64,000 nt of DNA, from assembly GCF_000815105.2 (NCBI RefSeq), contig NZ_CP010310.2:1736001-1800000 (forward strand), written 5' to 3'. Positions 1 through 8,519 of the stretch are shown here, in pieces; within the stretch, counting starts at the first letter, position 1; the number at the start of each line of letters is the position of its first letter. Under the pieces are notes generated by a model. It worked only from the letters and a program-made list of their open reading frames with translations, ran no database searches and was not told the origin of the DNA. A program made the position numbers and the translations under genes. Source of the DNA: Pandoraea pulmonicola. GTDB taxonomy: Bacteria; Pseudomonadota; Gammaproteobacteria; Burkholderiales; Burkholderiaceae.

Positions 1-222
1 CACCGTGCGGAAGTCCGAGATGTAGTCGTTGAGCTCCTCGAGCACGCTCAGGTGCTCGATCTGTGTGCGCTCGGCGGCGATGGCGCGCTGCTGGGAGGTG
101 TCGACTTCGCGATGCACGACCACGCCGACGGCGATCATGGCGGCGAGACACAGGACGAGCAGCAGATACATTCGCCCCCGAATCGGGAGCGGCTTGCTGG
201 AGGAGGGCGGGGCTTTGGACAT
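1..222 (-). CDS. Membrane sensor (probable histidine kinase), N-terminal part only
   Basis: The gene begins at an ATG at 222 and runs off the left edge, so only 74 codons are visible. The protein opens with a basic, proline/serine-rich tail (MSKAPPSSSKPLPIRGR), then one hydrophobic segment at about residues 18-37, then a polar, helical stretch beginning HREVDTSQQR that looks like the start of a periplasmic sensor domain. It lies 28 bp downstream of a response regulator on the same strand, so the two probably form one operon and a two-component pair. No kinase motif is inside the window; the kinase call rests on context and on the topology. Confidence 0.6.
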   Translation of the reverse strand, partial: MSKAPPSSSKPLPIRGRMYLLLVLCLAAMIAVGVVVHREVDTSQQRAIAAERTQIEHLSVLEELNDYISDFRTV

Positions 223-250
223 GCGGGAAGATTCGGCGCGATGGCGCGCT

Positions 251-853
251 TCAGAGCTGAATGATATTGAGCAGGGCGGCGCGCACCACCGCTTCGGTGC
301 GGGTGGCGACGTTGAGCTTTTCGCGGGCGTTGTCGATGTGGAAATCCACCGTGCGCTTGCCCAGTTCGAGGATGATCGCGATCTCCGCGGACGTCTTGCC
401 GCGTGCGGACCACTGCAGCACCTCGACTTCGCGCTTGCTCAGGCCGAACGGGAGCGGCGCGCCGTCGTCCGGCTCGTCGTGGGCCGTGTACTTGCGGATG
501 ACCGTGTCGAGCACGTCGAAGTCGACCGGCTTGAGCATGTATTCGTCGGCGCCCGTGCTGTGCCCGCGCATGATCGATGCCTTGTCGGCGTTGCCGGTCA
601 GGAAGATGAACGGGATCTTGCGCTCGCCCTGGATGATGGCGCGTGCGCTTTCCAGGAATTCGAAGCCGGTCATGCCCGGCACGTTCACGTCGCACAGGAT
701 CACGTCCGGCATGAAGGACGCAAGCGTCGCCAGTGCGGTGGAGAAATCGTACGCCACCTTGACGACATAGCCACGATCGGTCAGGTCTTCGCGAATCAGA
801 TCGGCGGATTCGTGGTCGTCCTCGATACAGAAAACTTTGGTGGGAGATGACAT
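251..853 (-). CDS. Response regulator, receiver domain plus LuxR-type HTH
   Basis: A 200-residue DNA-binding response regulator. The receiver domain fills about residues 1-120, with acidic residues D12/D13, phosphoacceptor D55 (in ILCDVNVPG), T86 and K108 (in MLKPVD). A LuxR/FixJ-type helix-turn-helix follows at about 137-198; its recognition region (GKRTVDFHIDNAREKL) resembles the HTH of quorum-sensing LuxR proteins as much as that of NarL types. It should be phosphorylated by the sensor encoded just downstream. It sits behind a row of four micropeptide genes on the same strand, separated by 177 bp that carry a hairpin, so read-through or a separate promoter could drive it. The targets are unknown; the micropeptide operon is the obvious candidate. 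Confidence 0.9.
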   Translation of the reverse strand: MSSPTKVFCIEDDHESADLIREDLTDRGYVVKVAYDFSTALATLASFMPDVILCDVNVPGMTGFEFLESARAIIQGERKIPFIFLTGNADKASIMRGHSTGADEYMLKPVDFDVLDTVIRKYTAHDEPDDGAPLPFGLSKREVEVLQWSARGKTSAEIAIILELGKRTVDFHIDNAREKLNVATRTEAVVRAALLNIIQL

Positions 854-969
854 CCCGCTGGCCCCGGTTTTTTTATGTGGAATAGTGAAATCCTACTAAA
901 AAATCGCGGATGACGAAATTTTCCGGCAAAAAATGGCAGCCGCAGACGGGCGGCCTCGCGCGGAAGAGA

Positions 970-996
970 GAAAGGACCGCGTGAGGCAGTCCTTTC
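970..996 (-). terminator. Hairpin between the micropeptide genes and the response regulator
   Basis: An 11-bp stem (GAAAGGACTGC paired with GCGGTCCTTTC on the minus strand, one wobble pair) closes a 5-base loop. It lies 34 bp after the last micropeptide stop and 116 bp before the regulator start. The tail is pyrimidine-rich (TCTCTTCC) and not a clean U-run, so it may be a leaky terminator or an mRNA-stabilising hairpin. Confidence 0.55.
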
Positions 997-1030
997 GGGG
1001 GCGGTCGCGATGGGATCGGCAGGGTCGGGT

Positions 1031-1105
1031 TCAGAAGACATGCGCGAGACCGACGGACCAGGCGAAGTCGGCGAGCACGCCGGTGAAATAGGGGATGAGG
1101 GCCAT
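1031..1105 (-). CDS. Micropeptide 4 of the array (24 aa, hydrophobic)
   Basis: A 24-codon gene starting MALIPYFTGVLADF and ending GLAHVF. The leader is ACAAGGAGAACGCTC before the ATG, a strong Shine-Dalgarno at good spacing. The peptide is largely hydrophobic with one aspartate, one tryptophan and one histidine, and no lysine or arginine. Its last residues (AHVF) match those of micropeptide 2 (AHVFGY), which suggests common descent. It lies 64 bp after micropeptide 3 on the same strand. It has no recognisable leader peptide or modification enzymes nearby. The function is unknown; a secreted signal, a membrane-active peptide or a toxin are all possible. Confidence 0.6.
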   Translation of the reverse strand: MALIPYFTGVLADFAWSVGLAHVF

Positions 1106-1169
1106 GAGCGTTCTCCTTGTGTGAAGTTTCGGGGTTCCGGCGATTCCGGTGCGCCGACGGTTCAACGGG

Positions 1170-1244
1170 TTACAGGTTGAAGGGCAGCAGATGGCCGAAC
1201 TTGCCGTAGAGGTCCGTGGCGAGGAGTGCGAAGGCTTGGAGCAT
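1170..1244 (-). CDS. Micropeptide 3 of the array (24 aa)
   Basis: A 24-codon gene starting MLQAFALLATDLY and ending LLPFNL, preceded by TCAGGAGAAACCCC directly before the ATG. The frame stays open further upstream, but that extension is His/Arg-rich, overlaps the other micropeptides and lacks a ribosome site, so the ATG at 1244 is taken as the start. The peptide carries one Asp, one Lys and one His on an otherwise hydrophobic, potentially amphipathic helix. It lies 32 bp after micropeptide 2. The function is unknown. Confidence 0.6.
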   Translation of the reverse strand: MLQAFALLATDLYGKFGHLLPFNL

Positions 1245-1276
1245 GGGGTTTCTCCTGAGTCTGTGGTGTTGACGAG

Positions 1277-1381
1277 TCAGTAGCCGAAGACGTGTGCCAC
1301 CGTGACGGCGCACTGCATGCCGGTTTCCACGCAGGTGTCGCTGTAGAGCAGGCTGTCGATGAAGTCGATGAGGTGTGCCAT
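1277..1381 (-). CDS. Micropeptide 2 of the array (34 aa, two cysteines)
   Basis: A 34-codon gene starting MAHLIDFIDSLL and ending AHVFGY, with the leader ACGGAGAAACACC before the ATG. It is the longest of the four and the only one with cysteines (C17 and C24, which could form a disulfide or bind metal). It is acidic (three Asp, one Glu) with no Lys or Arg. The ending is shared with micropeptide 4. It lies 48 bp after micropeptide 1, on the same strand. The function is unknown. Confidence 0.6.
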   Translation of the reverse strand: MAHLIDFIDSLLYSDTCVETGMQCAVTVAHVFGY

Positions 1382-1429
1382 GGTGTTTCTCCGTGCGTCT
1401 ATGTGAGTGGTTACTGACTGTGGAGGGGC

Positions 1430-1504
1430 TCAGCCGAAGATCGGGGCAATGGTGCCGATGAGGCCGAGGAGGGAGGCAAAGCCGTAGGTGATGAGTGCGG
1501 GCAT
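1430..1504 (-). CDS. Micropeptide 1 of the array (24 aa, uncharged)
   Basis: A 24-codon gene starting MPALITYGFASLLG and ending GTIAPIFG, with the leader TCAAGGAGAAACACC before the ATG, an excellent Shine-Dalgarno. The peptide has no charged side chain and could span or lie in a membrane. It is promoter-proximal in a same-strand row of four micropeptides that precedes a two-component system. The leader GGAGAAACACC is repeated exactly before micropeptide 2 and nearly so before 3, which argues that the short frames are translated and arose by cassette duplication. The function is unknown. Confidence 0.6.
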   Translation of the reverse strand: MPALITYGFASLLGLIGTIAPIFG

Positions 1505-1810
1505 GGTGTTTCTCCTTGAATCGATGTGTCCTGGTTTCGGTTCGGGTTTCGGGCTGTCGCTGTGTTGCGTCAGCCGTTGAGTGAAGTATCGTCACCGCCC
1601 CCCCGCAGCGAAACTGCGATTAATACAAGTCGCGCCGATTTTCAGGATCCACGTCGTGTAGGAAACAAAAAGATCCTTATTCCATGCGGGTTTACAGCCG
1701 GTTTTGAGAAAACCCCGTATAAATCGCAGTGACGCCTGCCGGGGCGCTCCGTACCATTCGCTTCGCCTTTCGAAGCCTTACAGAAGCTATCAATGGATAC
1801 GGAGTACTGA
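1505..1810. promoter_or_regulatory. Divergent control region between the micropeptide array and the autotransporter
   Basis: These 306 bp hold no convincing gene and must carry promoters for both directions. A perfect inverted repeat GGTTTT-GAG-AAAACC (1700-1714) sits just upstream of a TATAAA box (1718-1723) that faces the autotransporter and could be its -10 element; no good -35 is visible at the right spacing, so an activator may bind the repeat. A run of eight C residues lies near 1596-1604. Confidence 0.35.
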
Positions 1811-4800
1811 ATGAGGACGATTCGCATGACCAGCGTCGCATTTGCGGCGCTTTGCACGATGATGTCGCCCGCGAAGGCGACGGTCGAGGAGACCATTCTG
1901 GACAGCAGGGGCACCCCGTTCATCCGCGCGGTGCTCTTTTCGTCGACCGACCGGGCCTACACGGAGGAGAACGGCACGCCACAATTTTCGTTGGGCCTGC
2001 TCTCGCCAGTCCAGACGGCACAGACGTTCGGCGCCTTGCGCCACTGGGCGGAGATCATCAGGGTGACGCCGGGTAGATCACCCGCCATCATCAATATCGG
2101 CACGGGCGCCACCCTGAACAACGCGCATGCGTGGAGTCCCTACGCGGATGGCTCGGGCGAGATCGGGACCGGGAACCCGACGCTCGTTCAGGCGGCGTTG
2201 CAAAACAGCGAACTGGCCCGGCCCAGCTTTTTCGAGGGGCACGGCGAAATCACAATAGGCAAGATGGATTTTTCGACGGCGCCCTACACGCCATCGCAAA
2301 TACCGCTCAGCGGGAAGGTGGACCTGTCCGCCGTGATGTTTCACGAGGTCGCCCATGCGCTGGGCGTCGGGTCCAACCAGGACGAGGGGACTTGGCCGGC
2401 GACGGGCAATCCTTCTTTTCGCTTCACCACTGTCCTCGATAGCTGGTCTGCGCACCTGTATGACGACAATCATCGCCCCGCCAAATCGGGGCAAGTCATT
2501 CTTACGCCAAAGGACGTAGGCATATCCGACCCGACGGCGTTCGATATTCGCACGGACAAGGGGTATTTCACCGGCGCTCACGTCAAGGAAGTGCTCGCCG
2601 GCGCCATGGACGGTATTCCAGTCAAGGCCATGGGCGGGGCTGACCTCGACAAGCCGATTCTCTCGCACATCGAGCTCAAGAACGGCTTGATGAGCCACCA
2701 GAGCTACCGAAACTATACGGCGTTCATGGAGGCGGAGTTGGCCGCACTGCAGGACATCGGCTACGACATCGACCGGCGCAACTTCTTCGGTCGCTCGATC
2801 TACAACGACGGCCAGACCCTCGTCAACGATGCCCCGTTCTTTGGCCGCAATGCCGATGGCACGGCGTATGTGCCGAATACCTACAATACGGCCACGCAAG
2901 GTCTCGGATTGCATATTTATGGCAGCGGGAATACGGTTTCGCAGCTTGGCGATCTGCTCACGATCGGGGCGGGCGGCGCCGGCATCCGCGTCGACGGCGT
3001 CGGCAACAACGTAACGGTCCTGCCGGGCACACGCATCTACGCGGACGGGAGCAATGGCCGTGGCGTGATGTTCACCTATGGCAAGAACCATAGCTTCACG
3101 CAGCGGGGCGACGTCCAGGCGCTCGGGGCACATGGCATTGCCGCGAGCTTCGACTTCGGTCACAGCGCGCTGGGCGATACCGGCAGTGTCCTCGGCGACT
3201 ATCGGGGTTCATACATCTTCGAGCAGGAAGACCAGGTGAAGCCATTGCTTCCCGAGCTCGACGGCCCACTTGTCACGCGCGCGGACATCACGGGCCGGCT
3301 CGCGGGCAGCTATGCGTCGCTGTTCATGTCGGAGAGCGGTTATGTCCAGCAGATCAACATCATGCGCGGGGCGGCGCTTTACGGCGACATCCTCTCGCGC
3401 TATTCGCAGCGCGACGCGAGCGGTGCGCTGCGCCTCACGCAACTGACCTTCGGTCTGGCGCCCGACGCCAACGGTGTCGCCACGGAGCAGGTCGACCCGA
3501 CGTTCAATCTGCGGTACGACGGCCACATCGTCGGCGGCAATCTGTCGCTGGCGATGCGTGGCGGCACGACGCAGATCAACGGCGACCATACCGTGTACGA
3601 CGTGTCCGTTGCCAATGGCGCAACGCTCACCGGCAACAGCCGCTACACGCTCGATCCGGCGGGGGCCTTCGTCAACGAGGGCACGGTCGCACCGTTGCTG
3701 ACGGGCGGCTTCATCAGCGTGGCCGGCAACTACATGCAGACGAACACTGGCCGCTTGCTGTCCATGCTCTCGGGCGACGGCACCTTCAGCAAGCTGATCG
3801 TGTCGGGCAATGCGGCGCTCGACGGCACGCTCGCCATCGCGCCGCAGCGCGGCTGGTATGCGAGCGGCTTCAGCGTCACGTCGGATCAGTGGCTCAACGC
3901 GTCGAGCATCACCGGCGCATTCGCGAACGTGACGACGCTGCTCTCGTCGCCGACGCTCATGGCCTCCGCGACGTCGCTCGGTGCCAATACCTATCGCGTC
4001 GACGTCGCGCGCGCGGCGAACGCCTACTCACGATACGGTACGGACGGCAATAGCCGGCAGGTGGGCGCGGCGCTGGACAGGATCGCCGGCAGTGCCGGTG
4101 CCGACCTGCAGCCGCTCGTCACGGCGCTCGACTTCTCGGCAGCGGACGGCAGCGACGTCGCCCGCGCGTTGCCGCAGTTCACGCCGGCTGCCTATGGCGC
4201 GATGTTCACCGGTGGCCTGCTGCGCGAGCGGCAGATCACCGATATGGTGGCCGCGGCGGTGGGCGCCGATGGCGTGAAGGGAAAAGGCGAGGGCGAGCTC
4301 ACGGGCAACTGGCGCGGATTCGCGATGCCCTTCGGCAGCGGGTACTGGCGTGGGCGCAGCGGCGATATGGCCGGCGCGAGCGGCAACACGTACGGTGTCG
4401 TGTTCGGCGCGGAGAAGGTGGCGGGCGAGGGACGCGACTGGACGTTGGGCGTGCACGGCGCCGTCAGCGGTCAATCGACGCGTCTTGACGGTCAGACACC
4501 CGGCTCGGGCAAGACCACGGCGCTCGACGTCGGCGTGCATGCGCGCTTCGCGCCCGATCCGAACGCCGGCCCACATGCATTCGCACTGGCTCGCGTCGGC
4601 GTGGAAGACGGCCGCGTCGATCGCACGATCGCCGTGAACGGCTACACCGCCACGCCGCGCGGCACGTGGACCGGTGCGACGGCGTCGGCGACCGTCGGCG
4701 GCGGCTGGCGTTGGCAACTGGGCAGCACGGTGAGTGCCGGGCCGTTGGCTGCCCTTGACTACACCGCGCTCTATCGCCCCAGCCTGACCGAAGGCAATGC

Positions 4801-5164
4801 CGACGGGGCGCGTCTGCATCTGGACAGCAAGACGTTCAACTCGCTGCGCACCCGTTTGGGCGGAGAGTTGCGCTTCGAACTGCCGATGGTCTCGGGCAAT
4901 GCGCTGACCGCCAATTTGCAGGCGACGTGGAATCACGAATTGACGGGGGGCGCGATCACGCAAAGCGCGAGCTTCGCCGGCTATCCGGGCGCGGCATTCA
5001 AGACGCGCAGCGAAGTGGTCGGCCGCGACAGCCTCGGCTTGCAGGCCGGCGTGTCGTACCGCATGGCCAAGCGCATCGTGTTCGGCGCGGCGCTGTCGAG
5101 CAACTTCTACAAGGCGGGCAATGCCGACATTGCCGGCTCGGTGTCGGCGACTTGGCGGTTTTGA
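1811..5164 (+). CDS. Autotransporter with zinc-metalloprotease-like passenger
   Basis: A type Va autotransporter of 1117 residues. The ATG at 1811 has GGAG six bases upstream. A signal peptide (about residues 1-23, ending SPAKA) is followed by a passenger whose N-terminal third carries [10 protein letters not shown] with the HExxH zinc motif at H178-E179-H182, typical of metzincin-type proteases. Residues about 350-800 are rich in Gly, Asn and Thr repeats such as GNTVSQLGD and look like a beta-helix. From about residue 823 the sequence matches an autotransporter beta-barrel and ends in the classical aromatic terminus (ATWRF). It should be exported, inserted in the outer membrane and display or release a protease. 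The target is unknown. It is transcribed away from the micropeptide array and ends at a terminator. Confidence 0.85.
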   Translation: MRTIRMTSVAFAALCTMMSPAKATVEETILDSRGTPFIRAVLFSSTDRAYTEENGTPQFSLGLLSPVQTAQTFGALRHWAEIIRVTPGRSPAIINIGTGATLNNAHAWSPYADGSGEIGTGNPTLVQAALQNSELARPSFFEGHGEITIGKMDFSTAPYTPSQIPLSGKVDLSAVMFHEVAHALGVGSNQDEGTWPATGNPSFRFTTVLDSWSAHLYDDNHRPAKSGQVILTPKDVGISDPTAFDIRTDKGYFTGAHVKEVLAGAMDGIPVKAMGGADLDKPILSHIELKNGLMSHQSYRNYTAFMEAELAALQDIGYDIDRRNFFGRSIYNDGQTLVNDAPFFGRNADGTAYVPNTYNTATQGLGLHIYGSGNTVSQLGDLLTIGAGGAGIRVDGVGNNVTVLPGTRIYADGSNGRGVMFTYGKNHSFTQRGDVQALGAHGIAASFDFGHSALGDTGSVLGDYRGSYIFEQEDQVKPLLPELDGPLVTRADITGRLAGSYASLFMSESGYVQQINIMRGAALYGDILSRYSQRDASGALRLTQLTFGLAPDANGVATEQVDPTFNLRYDGHIVGGNLSLAMRGGTTQINGDHTVYDVSVANGATLTGNSRYTLDPAGAFVNEGTVAPLLTGGFISVAGNYMQTNTGRLLSMLSGDGTFSKLIVSGNAALDGTLAIAPQRGWYASGFSVTSDQWLNASSITGAFANVTTLLSSPTLMASATSLGANTYRVDVARAANAYSRYGTDGNSRQVGAALDRIAGSAGADLQPLVTALDFSAADGSDVARALPQFTPAAYGAMFTGGLLRERQITDMVAAAVGADGVKGKGEGELTGNWRGFAMPFGSGYWRGRSGDMAGASGNTYGVVFGAEKVAGEGRDWTLGVHGAVSGQSTRLDGQTPGSGKTTALDVGVHARFAPDPNAGPHAFALARVGVEDGRVDRTIAVNGYTATPRGTWTGATASATVGGGWRWQLGSTVSAGPLAALDYTALYRPSLTEGNADGARLHLDSKTFNSLRTRLGGELRFELPMVSGNALTANLQATWNHELTGGAITQSASFAGYPGAAFKTRSEVVGRDSLGLQAGVSYRMAKRIVFGAALSSNFYKAGNADIAGSVSATWRF

Positions 5165-5220
5165 AGTTTGATCGGTCGGTGCGCCGGTCCATATGACGGC
5201 TGCCGCTTGCCGATGGTGAG

Positions 5221-5250
5221 ACGCCCGGGGATTGTCTTCCGGGCGTTTCT
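5221..5250 (+). terminator. Intrinsic terminator of the autotransporter gene
   Basis: ACGCCCGG (5221-5228) pairs with CCGGGCGT (5239-5246) around a 10-base loop, followed by TTCTTGTT. It lies 57 bp after the autotransporter stop. Confidence 0.75.
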
Positions 5251-5427
5251 TGTTGTGGGACAAAGATGACGGACGTCGGCGTTCCCTTTTTCTCCGACGT
5301 AGGCGGCATGAATCGTCGATAAATGGGGTATTCCCAAATCCGCGAAAATCGGTAGTCTATGGGATTCCCGCGGATTCCTGCGAACAAAAACCTTCCGCTG
5401 CCAGGATGCAATCATTCGGAACATTCC

Positions 5428-6021
5428 ATGACTGAGCCTCGTTTGACGATCCCTGACCAGAATGAATGGGAAAACTGGTTGACGCACAACGGTGAAACGT
5501 CGACTGGCGTATGGCTGCGACTTGCAAAAAAGGGCGCCAGCAAGCCGACCTTGACTTACGCGCAGGCAGTGGAAAGCGCCCTTTGCCATGGCTGGATCGA
5601 CGGTCAGAAACAGGCTGAGAGCGATGAGTACTGGTTACAGCGCTTCACTCGGCGCTCCGCACGGAGTATTTGGTCCAAGCTCAACAAAGACCGGGCCGAA
5701 GCGCTGATCGCCGCAGGCAGAATGCTTCCTTCGGGCATGCGGGAAATCGAGAAGGCCAAAGCGGATGGCCGCTGGGAGGCTGCCTATACCTCGGCCAGCA
5801 ACTCGGTGGTGCCGGACGACCTGCAGGCTGCGCTGGACGCCAATCCCAAGGCCGGCGCGTTCTTTGCGACGCTGAACAGCCAAAACCGTTTCGCCATCCT
5901 GTTTCGGATCCAGAACGTCAGGAGGCCCGCGACACGGGCGCGCAAGATCGAGGAGTTCATCGCGATGCTGAGTCGCGGCGAGACGATTCATCCCCAGGGG
6001 CGGAAAGTCGGGGTCCGATGA
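5428..6021 (+). CDS. YdeI/OmpD-associated family protein
   Basis: A 197-residue soluble protein with the family's hallmarks: W-x-x-WL near the N-terminus, GVWLRLAKKG, the conserved LTYAQAVESALCHGWIDGQ and then RRSARSIWSKLNKDRAEALI. This family is annotated as YdeI or bacteriocin-protection-like; its biochemical activity is unsettled. The ATG at 5428 was chosen because the family begins shortly before the conserved tryptophans; the frame is open upstream to 5359 but that part is not conserved-looking. It stands alone, convergent with the VOC gene. Confidence 0.8.
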   Translation: MTEPRLTIPDQNEWENWLTHNGETSTGVWLRLAKKGASKPTLTYAQAVESALCHGWIDGQKQAESDEYWLQRFTRRSARSIWSKLNKDRAEALIAAGRMLPSGMREIEKAKADGRWEAAYTSASNSVVPDDLQAALDANPKAGAFFATLNSQNRFAILFRIQNVRRPATRARKIEEFIAMLSRGETIHPQGRKVGVR

Positions 6022-6184
6022 GGCCGTCGGATGTTGCCGTGCTCAGGAAGAGCGGCCCGCTGTCATCCGTGTTGCATTGATCAGTGGAATCCACCACCCG
6101 AAGCGAACGCGGTGAGCTTCAAAGCGCTCGACTTTAGGTGTCTTCGGGGCGGTGGATCTTATCGCTGAGGGGGTCTTATCCTGA

Positions 6185-6550
6185 TTACTGGCTCGATTCG
6201 TCTGCTGACCATACAGCCAGTTCATAGCCGTCGTGATCAATAAAGTGGAAGCGCCGGCCACCAGGGAACGAGAAAGTCTGACGGCTGATGGTGGCCCCCG
6301 TTGCTTCGATTTTTCGTTGGGTTTCAACCAGATCGTCAGCGTAGAGAATGACTAGCGGGCCACCCGGCCGGATGGGCTCACCGGTTGTAAACCCACCCGT
6401 GATCCGGCCGTCGCGAAACTCGGTGTAGGTCGGGCCGTAATCGGTGAAGGTCCAGCCGAAAACGCTGCCATAGAATGCCTTGCTTCGTGCAATGTCGCCG
6501 ACATTGAATTCAATGTTATCGATCTGGCTGTCTTTGCCTCGCATGCTCAT
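6185..6550 (-). CDS. VOC (glyoxalase/bleomycin-resistance) family protein
   Basis: About 121 residues forming one vicinal-oxygen-chelate domain: IDNIEFNVGDIARSKAFYGSVFGWTF at the start, FIDHDGYELAVW at the end. Such proteins bind a divalent metal and act as lyases, dioxygenases or drug-binding proteins; the substrate cannot be told. Two in-frame ATGs (6550 and 6544) follow a weak AAGGGAAG; 6550 is used. A longer frame to 6586 is less likely. It is convergent with the YdeI-like gene. The 299 bp upstream hold no gene. Confidence 0.8.
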   Translation of the reverse strand: MSMRGKDSQIDNIEFNVGDIARSKAFYGSVFGWTFTDYGPTYTEFRDGRITGGFTTGEPIRPGGPLVILYADDLVETQRKIEATGATISRQTFSFPGGRRFHFIDHDGYELAVWSADESSQ

Positions 6551-6849
6551 CAGTATCACTTCCCTTGGTTGTTTGCCGAGAGGCAATTATAGGCACTGCG
6601 ATCGTCCGTAGCGACATGGCATCGAACGGTTCCGGAGTTGCGGCTTTCTGGTCGTCGATCACCATTCACGCCCCCCCACGGTTAACCAACCAAAATGGTT
6701 GTTAACTATTTCTGAAAGCGTCCATTCAACCGTCCCGTGGTGCTATACAAGGCATGGGGCTTTCCATGATTTAGCCTGCCTTAACGGGCAGCGCTCCCTC
6801 GCGCAATTTTCCCGAACTGACCGATGAGTGTTTGATAGGTCAGCGCACG

Positions 6850-7083
6850 CTATTGCGGTCCACGATCGCCATGATGAATCAGGTCCGTTGGCGGCGGAGC
6901 ATAGTCCTTTCGCATTTGCTCAATCACACCGTCCTTTATCGCGACGCCTCGCTGAGCGCATCGTGATTTTTTTAGGAGGTGATGCTTGATTCCGAGCAAG
7001 ACCAAATCGCGGCTGAGCGGTGCCAGTTTGACCGTCTTATCGCGAAACTCCTTTATACAGGCCGCTCTTGGAATTTGATTCAT
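6850..7083 (-). pseudogene. IS3-family transposase remnant (internally deleted)
   Basis: This 77-codon frame looks like a collage of an IS3-family element. It opens with MNQIPRAACIKEFRDKTVKL, which resembles the start of IS3 OrfA proteins. The middle has LLKKSRCAQRG and then VIEQMRKDY, like the OrfA end and OrfB start. It ends PTDLIHHGDRGPQ, like the second-aspartate motif (HSDRGSQY) of the OrfB integrase core. The helix-turn-helix and most of the DDE domain are missing, so it cannot transpose. No terminal inverted repeats were found in the flanks (6600-6849 and 7084-7283), which hold no other gene I can support. Confidence 0.55.
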
Positions 7084-7283
7084 GGATACCTTCGTTTCTC
7101 GATTTTATGAAACGTTGATTTTCATTTTTCCCGGCCGAGTTCCTTCTGGTATTAACCCTATGATGTATGTGCCTGTATATACGACTATGATGGGTTTCAA
7201 TTTGTCGCAAAGCAATCGCAATTACCGTTCCGCTTTTCCGTCTTTCCGTCTTCCTTTTTTCTAACGCTACCGGCGTCCCCGAA

Positions 7284-8519
7284 ATGAAGATTCGTCAAGT
7301 TATTTACGCCATATGCCGCTCAGGCTATTTCAACAAGGATCTGGCCGCTGTGAAGTCCCATGGCCGAAACAACGGCAGCTTCGTCGAGGGGGCCCCCTTG
7401 ACGCCAGGCTATACCGCTATCGTGCAACCAGGCGCCACGTTGTCGGTGATGCTGGTTCTGGAGGACGGCAGCATTGGCATTGGCGAATGCGCGGACGTGA
7501 TTTTCTCCGGGGTCGCGGGCCGTGATCCGCTATTCATTCCCGCGGACCATATGCCTTTGCTCGAATCGTCGGTTCGCGATTGGCTGGAAGGCAGAGACGT
7601 CGGAACGTTCAAGGACAACGCCGACGCCTTCGATCGTATGGAAACCGACGGCCGGCGTTTGCATACCGCCATTCGTTACGGTGTGACGCAGGCACTTCTC
7701 GCGGCGACGGCAATTGCCAACAGGAAGACGCCAGCGGAGATCGTGGCAACGGAATATGGGACCGCGGTATCCACGACCCCCATCGGCTTGCTGGCATCCT
7801 GCCATCGTGGCGACGCCCTGCAACTCGATCGCGTGATCATGAAGCAGGCGGCGTTGTTGCCGCATGCGTCATTTACCGTGGCCTCCGATCTAGGGGACGA
7901 CGCGTGCGTTCTCACGGATTATGCAAAGAGTATTGCCAGCCGCATTCAGGAAATGGGAGCGCCGGATTACAAGCCGAAGATCCACCTCGACCTTTACGGT
8001 ACCTTGGGGGAACTCTTTTCAGGCAATCTCGAAAAACTGGCCGATTACATCTCAGGGCTGACGAACGCGGTTGCCCCGTTCGAACTGCTGCTCGAGTCAC
8101 CGATCATCGCTCCGACGCAAGCCGAGCAAATCAATGTTCTCAAACGCCTCAAGGAAATGCTGCGCGCGCGCGGCGCCCACGTGGGGCTGATCGCGGACGA
8201 GTGGTGCAACACGCTGGAGGACATCCGCCTGTTTACAGCGGCGAAGGCCTGCGACTTCGTACAGATCAAGACGCCTGATCTCGGTGGCATCAACAACAGC
8301 ATCGAGGCGGTGATCTACTGCAAGTCCAACGGCATGGGCTGCTGCCTGGGCGGCACGGCAAACGAGACGGATCTGTCGGCGCGCATCACGGCACAGATCG
8401 GCCTCGCGACCGGCCCGGACTTCATGCTGTCCAAGCCGGGCATCGGCGCCGACGAAGGGATCATGATTCTCGCCAATGAAATGCTGAGAACGCTTGCGAT
8501 CCTCGAGCAGCGGCAGTGA
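7284..8519 (+). CDS. mal: Methylaspartate ammonia-lyase
   Basis: A 411-residue enolase-superfamily enzyme that removes ammonia from L-threo-3-methylaspartate to give mesaconate. The N-terminus (MKIRQVIYAICRSGYFNKD), VLEDGSIGIGECADVIFSG, GRDPLF, HLDLYGT and QIKTPDLGG all match the family; K329 in QIKTP aligns with the catalytic base, and CCLGGTANETD is the other active-site signature. Length is normal. The start is fixed by homology; no clear Shine-Dalgarno is visible. Its stop overlaps the start of a peptide-type ABC binding protein (GTGA), so it is transcriptionally and translationally coupled to an importer. Glutamate mutase, the usual partner in glutamate fermentation, is not in the window, so the enzyme more likely serves uptake and breakdown of a methylaspartate-like compound. 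Confidence 0.9.
   Translation: MKIRQVIYAICRSGYFNKDLAAVKSHGRNNGSFVEGAPLTPGYTAIVQPGATLSVMLVLEDGSIGIGECADVIFSGVAGRDPLFIPADHMPLLESSVRDWLEGRDVGTFKDNADAFDRMETDGRRLHTAIRYGVTQALLAATAIANRKTPAEIVATEYGTAVSTTPIGLLASCHRGDALQLDRVIMKQAALLPHASFTVASDLGDDACVLTDYAKSIASRIQEMGAPDYKPKIHLDLYGTLGELFSGNLEKLADYISGLTNAVAPFELLLESPIIAPTQAEQINVLKRLKEMLRARGAHVGLIADEWCNTLEDIRLFTAAKACDFVQIKTPDLGGINNSIEAVIYCKSNGMGCCLGGTANETDLSARITAQIGLATGPDFMLSKPGIGADEGIMILANEMLRTLAILEQRQ

Noticed and set aside
1170..1595. A 141-codon frame covering the whole micropeptide region on the minus strand
   Set aside because: Only its last 24 codons carry a start with a ribosome site. The rest is His/Arg-rich, starts at a GTG without a leader and overlaps two better micropeptide genes in other frames.
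4028..5263. A 411-codon frame antisense to the autotransporter barrel
   Set aside because: Arg/Ala/His-rich composition typical of a GC-rich shadow frame; the plus-strand gene is certain.
7082..7264. A 60-codon plus-strand frame between the IS remnant and methylaspartate ammonia-lyase
   Set aside because: No ribosome site, no recognisable family, and it lies in AT-richer intergenic sequence; chance frame.
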